From: Polaribacter pectinis
GTDB taxonomy: Bacteria; Bacteroidota; Bacteroidia; Flavobacteriales; Flavobacteriaceae
NCBI RefSeq assembly: GCF_014352875.1
Contig: NZ_CP060695.1
Span: forward strand, 2,387,501-2,451,500
Length of the DNA stretch: 64,000 nucleotides
Reading direction: 5' to 3'
In this document: one piece after another, positions 59,341 through 64,000 of the stretch
Numbering within the stretch: the stretch's first letter is position 1
Layout of the letters: each line of letters begins with the position of its first letter
The notes under the pieces: generated by a model
Databases searched by the model: none
What the model saw: the letters and a program-made list of their open reading frames with translations, nothing else
What the model was told of the DNA's origin: nothing
Program-made: the position numbers and the translations under genes

Positions 59341-61356
59341 ATGAACCCACTTTTACAAAATTTTAATACTGCTCCCTTTTCTAAAATTACAAACGAGCAC
59401 TACAAACCTGCAATTAAAAAAGCAATAGAAATTGCTAAAGAAGAAATAAATGCAATTGTTAAAAATTCTGAAGAAGCAACTTTTGAAAACACTACAGTTT
59501 CTTTAGACTTTACGGGCGAAAAACTAAACCGAATTACAAGTATTTTCTTCAATTTAAATTCTGCGGAAACAAATGATGAAATTCAGAAAATAGCACAAGA
59601 AGTTTCTCCTTGGTTAAGTGAGTTTAGAAATGACATTACTTTAAATGAAGCATTATTTAAAAGGGTAAAAGATGTTTTCGATTCTAAAGATCAATTAGAT
59701 TTAACTCCAGAACAAGAAATGTTATTGGACAAACAATACAAAGGTTTTGCAAGAAATGGTGCTAATTTAAACGAAACTGATAAAACGGAATTAAGAAAAA
59801 TAGATTCAGAATTATCCAAATTATCTTTAAAGTTTGGTGAAAATGTATTAGCAGAAACCAATGCTTTTGAAATGCATTTAACAGATGAAAAAGATGTTTC
59901 TGGTTTGCCAGAATCTGCAAAAGAAGCCGCACAACAATTGGCGAAAGAAAAGGAAAAAGATGGCTGGGTTTTCACTTTAGACTATCCAAGTTACATTCCT
60001 TTTATGACGTATGCAGATAATAGAGAACTTCGAAAAAAGTTTGCAATTGCAGCTGGCAAAAAAGGATTTCAAAATAATAAAAATAATAATGAACAAGTAG
60101 TTTTAGACATTGTTAATCTTCGTCATAAAAGAGCCAATTTATTGGGTTATAAAACACATGCACATTTTGTTTTAGAAGAAAGAATGGCAGAAACTCCTGA
60201 AAAAGTAATCGATTTTTCGAATGAATTGTTAGAAAAAGCAAAACCTGCAGCTAATAAAGAATTTCAAAATTTAGAGAAATATGCTAAAAAATTAGATGGA
60301 ATTAATCAACTTCAAAAATGGGATGGTGCTTATTATTCAGAAAAATTAAAGAAAGAAATTTTTGATTTAGACCAAGAATTGTTAAAACCATATTTTAAGT
60401 TAGAAAATGTAATTGATGGTGTTTTTGAAATTGCAAGTCGTTTATATGATTTAAAGTTTGAAGAAGTTTCTAACATCGACAAATATCACGAAGATGTAAA
60501 AACCTACAATGTTACTGATACAGAAGGGAATTTTATTTCTGTCTTTTATGCCGATTTTCATCCAAGAAAAGGAAAAAGAAATGGTGCTTGGATGACTTCA
60601 TATAAAACTCAGCAAGTTAAAAACGGAATAAACGAAAGACCTCATGTTTCTATCGTTTGTAATTTTACGAAACCAACTCCAACAAAACCTTCACTTTTAA
60701 CTTTTAATGAAGTTACAACGTTGTTTCATGAATTTGGGCACGCTTTACACGGAATGTTAGCAAATACAACTTACAACAGCTTATCAGGAACGTCTGTTTC
60801 TTGGGATTTTGTAGAATTACCAAGTCAGGTTTTAGAGAATTGGTGTTATGAAAAAGAAGCATTAGAGTTGTTCGCTAAACATTATGAAACTGGAGAAATT
60901 ATTCCGATGAAATATGTAGAAAAAATTAAAGAATCGGCAAGTTTTCATCAAGGAATGCAAACGTTAAGGCAATTAAGTTTTGGGTTGTTAGATATGAAAT
61001 GGCATTCAGAGAATCCATCAGAAATAAAAAGTGTAAAAGATTTTGAAAATGAAGCTTTTGCAAACACAAAATTATACCCTGATGTTGCAGAAAATGTAAT
61101 GAGCACAGCTTTTTCTCATATTTTTCAAGGAGGATACTCTGCTGGATATTACTCTTATAAATGGGCAGAAGTTTTAGATGCAGATGCTTTCGAATACTTT
61201 TTAGAAAAAGGAATCTTCAACAAAGAAGTGGCTACTAAATTTAGAGAAAATGTACTTTCAAAAGGCGGAACAGAAAAACCAATGATTTTGTACAAACGTT
61301 TTAGAGGAAAAGAACCAAAACCAGATGCTTTATTAAAACGAGCTGGTTTAATTTAG
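59341..61356 (+). CDS. M3 family metallopeptidase (oligopeptidase/dipeptidyl carboxypeptidase-like)
   Basis: 671 residues from the ATG at 59341 (MNPLLQNFNTAPFSKI), chosen because a -7 element sits in the upstream part of the frame. The zinc site is LFHEFGHALHGML (His463, Glu464, His467), with the third ligand Glu about 25 residues on in WDFVELPSQVLENW. The segment SHIFQGGYSAGYYSYKW and the C-terminal LLKRAGL are typical of the Dcp/OpdA branch. It hydrolyses short peptides in the cytoplasm or periplasm; no signal peptide is seen. Converges on the glycosyltransferase gene. Confidence 0.94.
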   Translation: MNPLLQNFNTAPFSKITNEHYKPAIKKAIEIAKEEINAIVKNSEEATFENTTVSLDFTGEKLNRITSIFFNLNSAETNDEIQKIAQEVSPWLSEFRNDITLNEALFKRVKDVFDSKDQLDLTPEQEMLLDKQYKGFARNGANLNETDKTELRKIDSELSKLSLKFGENVLAETNAFEMHLTDEKDVSGLPESAKEAAQQLAKEKEKDGWVFTLDYPSYIPFMTYADNRELRKKFAIAAGKKGFQNNKNNNEQVVLDIVNLRHKRANLLGYKTHAHFVLEERMAETPEKVIDFSNELLEKAKPAANKEFQNLEKYAKKLDGINQLQKWDGAYYSEKLKKEIFDLDQELLKPYFKLENVIDGVFEIASRLYDLKFEEVSNIDKYHEDVKTYNVTDTEGNFISVFYADFHPRKGKRNGAWMTSYKTQQVKNGINERPHVSIVCNFTKPTPTKPSLLTFNEVTTLFHEFGHALHGMLANTTYNSLSGTSVSWDFVELPSQVLENWCYEKEALELFAKHYETGEIIPMKYVEKIKESASFHQGMQTLRQLSFGLLDMKWHSENPSEIKSVKDFENEAFANTKLYPDVAENVMSTAFSHIFQGGYSAGYYSYKWAEVLDADAFEYFLEKGIFNKEVATKFRENVLSKGGTEKPMILYKRFRGKEPKPDALLKRAGLI

Positions 61357-61375
61357 TTTTCAGTTTCTAGTCAAA
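61355..61375. repeat. Three phased heptamers after the M3 peptidase gene
   Basis: AGTTTTC-AGTTTCT-AGTCAAA: three consecutive heptamers each beginning AGT, starting at the stop codon of the peptidase. The same heptamer design, six units long, occurs at 5939-5980 on the opposite strand. The third AGT is also part of the larger inverted repeat 61364-61414. Confidence 0.45.
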
Positions 61376-61414
61376 TTTTTTAGTTAGTTAATAACTAGAT
61401 ATTGTGACTAGAAA
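61364..61414. terminator. Nested inverted repeats between convergent genes
   Basis: TTTCTAGTCA (61364-61373) pairs with TGACTAGAAA (61405-61414), and inside lies a second hairpin TAGTTA/TAACTA (61381-61397). It fills most of the 62-bp gap between the convergent M3 peptidase and glycosyltransferase genes. The stems are A+T-rich; termination is plausible but not certain. Confidence 0.5.
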
Positions 61415-61418
61415 TTGC

Positions 61419-62657
61419 TTACTTATTTTTAGCTTCAATCCATTTACTCATATATTTTGTAGCTTGTAAAGTTTGATGTTGCAACAAACTTCCCAAAAAA
61501 TTCTGAGTTCTGTGTTTTTCTAAATTTTGTTGAATTTCTTCAATTGTACTGAAAAATAATTGTCCGTTTTTTTCTTTGTTGTAGATATTGTTAATGATAT
61601 TTACTCCATTTTTTTGCGCAATTTTCCACGCAGATTTACTGGTAAATAAATGATTTGCCTTCAATGCAAAATCAGAGAAATCATCTTCAACAAAGCCATT
61701 CCATGGAAGGTTTCCGCACATACCTTCTACTCCAATAGTTGTTGTTACACTTGGTGTTCCACAAAGCATTGCTTCTGTTAATTTTCCTTTAATTCCTGCT
61801 CCAAAATTTATTGGCGCTAAAACAACTCTTGCATTTTCTACAACTTCATTCGCATCTTCCGCAAAACCCTTAATTAGAAATCCCTCTTTTTTATTATGCA
61901 ATTGCTCAATCTGTTGATTTAAGTAAGCGCCATAAATATGAATTTCGGTTTTTGGTAATTGCTTTCTAATCTTACTCCAAACTTCTTTTTTTAGTGTGAG
62001 AACAGCATCTACATTGGGTTTGTGAAAGAAATTTCCTATAAAAATAAAATGTTCTCTTTCTTCAAAAGTTTTCCATTTTTTCTGGTGAACCTCATCAATT
62101 TCATCAAACAAAAAAGGTAAATACATTAAAATAGAATCGTCAATTTTGAATGTGTTTTTCAACAAATCCATTTCAAAAGTAGAAATAATTAGAGATAAAT
62201 CGCATCTTAAAATAGACGCAATTTCTCTTTTTGTAATGTCTTGTTTTAATAGTTCTTCAACAGAGAAATCTTCGTTCTTTTTTAAACACAATTCTCTTGT
62301 TTTTCGTAAACAATGTAAATCTTCTGTATCTAAAATCCTAATTGCTTTTGGGCAATTTTCTGCAACTCGCCAACCAAATTGTTCTTCCATCATAAAACGA
62401 TCGAACAACACAATATTTGGTTGCAACTCTTCTACAAAATCATCAAAAGACGTATTATTAAGTTCAATAGAAACCTCATTTATACCTAAAGAAAGTAAAT
62501 CTGCCGCTTTTTCACTTTTAAGAGATGGAGAAGCAAATGTTATTTGGTAATCTCTTTCTAAAAATTGATCTATTAACTGCAACATTCTCTTCCCTGCAGC
62601 AGAAGAATTGGGTTCTACCCAGACATAACCAATTATTAAAAGATTATTTTTTTGCAA
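61419..62657 (-). CDS. Glycosyltransferase (GT4-like)
   Basis: 412 residues, no signal or membrane helix. The N-terminal Rossmann half begins LLIIGYVWVEPNSSAAGKRMLQLIDQF, and the C-terminal half has FIFIGNFFHKPNVDAV, IHIYGAYLNQQIEQL, GFAEDANEVVENARVVLAPINFGAGIKGKLTEAMLCGTPSV, the GT-B fold nucleotide-sugar site with E-x7-E-like acidic residues. It is probably cytoplasmic and adds a sugar to a glycan or lipid acceptor that cannot be named. No polysaccharide cluster is nearby; it directly follows the haem-binding protein gene with no spacer. Confidence 0.82.
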   Translation of the reverse strand: MQKNNLLIIGYVWVEPNSSAAGKRMLQLIDQFLERDYQITFASPSLKSEKAADLLSLGINEVSIELNNTSFDDFVEELQPNIVLFDRFMMEEQFGWRVAENCPKAIRILDTEDLHCLRKTRELCLKKNEDFSVEELLKQDITKREIASILRCDLSLIISTFEMDLLKNTFKIDDSILMYLPFLFDEIDEVHQKKWKTFEEREHFIFIGNFFHKPNVDAVLTLKKEVWSKIRKQLPKTEIHIYGAYLNQQIEQLHNKKEGFLIKGFAEDANEVVENARVVLAPINFGAGIKGKLTEAMLCGTPSVTTTIGVEGMCGNLPWNGFVEDDFSDFALKANHLFTSKSAWKIAQKNGVNIINNIYNKEKNGQLFFSTIEEIQQNLEKHRTQNFLGSLLQHQTLQATKYMSKWIEAKNK

Positions 62658-63131
62658 TTATTTAGCCTGCATTTGAATTTTATAATCTCCTTGTACTTTT
62701 TTTCCCCAAGCAACAACTGCAGCAATCTGTTCTGGCGTTAAATTTGCATCAGAATGTGTGTACGTGTAAGATTCTAAAGGCATTTCTCCTTTTTCTACTT
62801 CTTCATGTAATTCATCCATTTTATGCTCTTTTCTTTTAAGAGAATATTCGCTCCATTTAGAAAAGTTTAAATGTTTTTTTCCATCTTTAATATGATCGTT
62901 TAACCAATAATTAACTGGGGTAATAGAATTATACCAAGGATAAATTGTTTTGTCTGAATGACAATCGAAACAAGTAGTTTCTAATATTTTTTTAACATCT
63001 GCTGGAGGATTTGTCTCCGCTAAAAATGTATTTACAGTTTCTATGTTTCCATCATTTTTTTCTGGTCCAAAAAATTGCGCAACAACCAAAAGTATTAATA
63101 AGAAAACAAGTATTTTTTTTAGAATTTTCAT
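62658..63131 (-). CDS. Haem-binding domain protein (cytochrome c-like, Haem_bd family)
   Basis: 157 residues. An N-terminal membrane anchor or signal (KILVFLLILLVVAQFFG) is followed by a domain with CFDCHSDKTIYPWYNSITP, whose C-x-x-C-H binds haem covalently, then NYWLNDHIKDGKKHLNFSKW and a C-terminal helix LTPEQIAAVVAWG. This is the Haem_bd family of small periplasmic cytochrome-like proteins common in Bacteroidota. Role in respiration or sensing is unknown. It is transcribed divergently from lpdA and ends one base before the glycosyltransferase start. Confidence 0.9.
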   Translation of the reverse strand: MKILKKILVFLLILLVVAQFFGPEKNDGNIETVNTFLAETNPPADVKKILETTCFDCHSDKTIYPWYNSITPVNYWLNDHIKDGKKHLNFSKWSEYSLKRKEHKMDELHEEVEKGEMPLESYTYTHSDANLTPEQIAAVVAWGKKVQGDYKIQMQAK

Positions 63132-63265
63132 CTTTTAATTTTAAGAATATTTTATGTTGTAAAACTACTAAATTCTCACTTTATTTTGTGAAAATATCCG
63201 TATTTTTGTCAACTATTATTAAAATTTAGCCCAAAAGGTTACAGAATACGCAAAATAAAACACTC

Positions 63266-64000
63266 ATGAAATACGATATTATTGTAATTGGTTCAGGTCC
63301 TGGAGGATATATTGCAGGAATTAGAGCTTCTCAATTAGGTAAAAAAGTAGCAATTATAGAAAAATATTCAACTTTAGGTGGAACTTGTACAAACGTAGGT
63401 TGTATTCCATCCAAAGCTTTGTTAGATTCTTCTCACCATTATTATGATGCCGTAAATCATTTTGAAGAGCATGGTATTTCTGTTGAAAAACCAAGCTTCG
63501 ACTTTGGAAAAATGGTTGACAGAAAAGCTAAAATTGTAGAAACAACAACGGGTGGTATTAAGTACTTAATGGACAAAAACAATATTGATGTTTTTGAAGG
63601 TTTAGGTTCTTTTGAAGATAAAACTCATGTAAAAATCACAAAAAACGATGGTTCTTCAGAAATTATTGAAGGAACTAATATCATTATTGCAACAGGTTCG
63701 AAACCATCTACTTTACCTTTTATCACTTTAGATAAAGAAAGAGTAATTACCTCTACAGAAGCTTTAAAATTACCAGAAGTACCAAAACATTTATTAGTTA
63801 TTGGTGGTGGAGTTATTGGTTTAGAATTAGGTTCTGTGTATAAGAGATTAGGTGCAGATGTTACTGTAATTGAATACGCACCAAAAATTACACCAACTAT
63901 GGATGCTGATGTTTCTAAAGAACTTCAAAAAGTTTTAAAGAAGCAAGGAATTAAGTTTGCAGTTAGTCATGGTGTTACTTCAGTAGAAAGAAATGGTGAA
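63266..64000 (+). CDS. lpdA: Dihydrolipoyl dehydrogenase (partial, 5' part)
   Basis: The first 245 residues are visible; the frame runs off the window. The FAD-binding GSGPGGYIAGIRASQLG is at 9-25, the redox-active disulfide GGTCTNVGC holds Cys41 and Cys46, an ATGSKPS segment closes the FAD domain, and the NAD-binding IGGGVIGLELGSVYKRLGADV begins near 178. It reoxidises lipoyl groups of 2-oxoacid dehydrogenase complexes and the glycine cleavage system. The missing C-terminus would hold the dimer interface and His-Glu pair. A -7 element TATTTTTG lies at 63201-63208, 57 bases upstream. Confidence 0.96.
   Translation, partial: MKYDIIVIGSGPGGYIAGIRASQLGKKVAIIEKYSTLGGTCTNVGCIPSKALLDSSHHYYDAVNHFEEHGISVEKPSFDFGKMVDRKAKIVETTTGGIKYLMDKNNIDVFEGLGSFEDKTHVKITKNDGSSEIIEGTNIIIATGSKPSTLPFITLDKERVITSTEALKLPEVPKHLLVIGGGVIGLELGSVYKRLGADVTVIEYAPKITPTMDADVSKELQKVLKKQGIKFAVSHGVTSVERNGE

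Noticed and set aside
1..64000. CRISPR arrays, rRNA, tRNA, insertion sequences, prophage, toxin-antitoxin or defence genes
   Set aside because: I read all gaps and frames and found no spaced direct repeats, no cloverleaf-like segments, and no transposase, integrase, Cas, nuclease or antitoxin motifs.

Overview
The window looks like chromosomal DNA of a marine Flavobacteriaceae member (Bacteroidota; Polaribacter- or Tenacibaculum-like). The reasons are very low G+C, gene starts without Shine-Dalgarno sequences, promoter -7 elements of the TAnnTTTG type, three secreted proteins with type IX secretion (T9SS) C-terminal sorting domains, and a PL6 alginate-lyase-like enzyme. Gene density is high and no gap exceeds 300 bases. 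I see no rRNA, tRNA, CRISPR array, insertion sequence or prophage.

Layout. 1-4.2 kb: end of a MobA-like nucleotidyltransferase, a very large phosphatase / kinase-like / beta-barrel lipoprotein, and a DUF423 protein. 4.2-7.0 kb (minus): LemA, two TPM-domain proteins and a propeller-like lipoprotein. 7.1-13.5 kb (minus): an acyl-CoA catabolism cluster with two acyl-CoA dehydrogenases, two SDRs and an APH-like kinase partner. 13.6-15.0 kb (minus): a MerR regulator and an M23 peptidase, divergent from alaS. 17.9-22.1 kb: a coupled DUF1800-DUF1501-GSCFA operon. 22.1-33.5 kb: a set of secreted or membrane proteins and lipoproteins of unknown function ending in two TPR histidine kinases and one LuxR-type response regulator. 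33.5-36.5 kb: rhodanese, aromatic amino acid hydroxylase and small proteins. 36.8-40.9 kb: gpmI, a thioredoxin-like lipoprotein, a HAD-like protein, map and a methyltransferase. 40.9-47.0 kb: ApbE, an OmpA lipoprotein, an RluA-type pseudouridine synthase and aat. 47-49.7 kb: an orphan PL6 lyase. 49.8-56.7 kb: mostly housekeeping (DUF1456, DUF3127, flavin reductase, an orphan histidine kinase, HIT, greA, purK-purE). 56.7-64 kb: a LamG T9SS protein, an M3 peptidase, a glycosyltransferase, a haem-binding protein and the start of lpdA.

The most interesting structure is in 22.6-32.4 kb. Five 16-bp palindromes (TACGKCA-NN-TGMCGTA type, one arm with a single mismatch) each lie exactly 23 bp upstream of an 8-bp -7-like element, 19-29 bp before a start codon. 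They precede four flanking genes or operons and the response regulator itself. The last one lies in the final codons of the second kinase gene. This is the geometry of a class II activator site and suggests a self-contained, autoregulated two-component regulon, served by two kinases whose transmitter halves are nearly identical in DNA while their TPR sensor halves differ.

Other points of note are a six-unit phased heptamer array inside the 5' coding end of a TPM gene, two different REP-like hairpin elements, a doubled palindromic operator on the orphan PL6 lyase, a Rieske-like lipoprotein that has lost a ligand, and a palindrome in the promoter region of the acyl-CoA operon.
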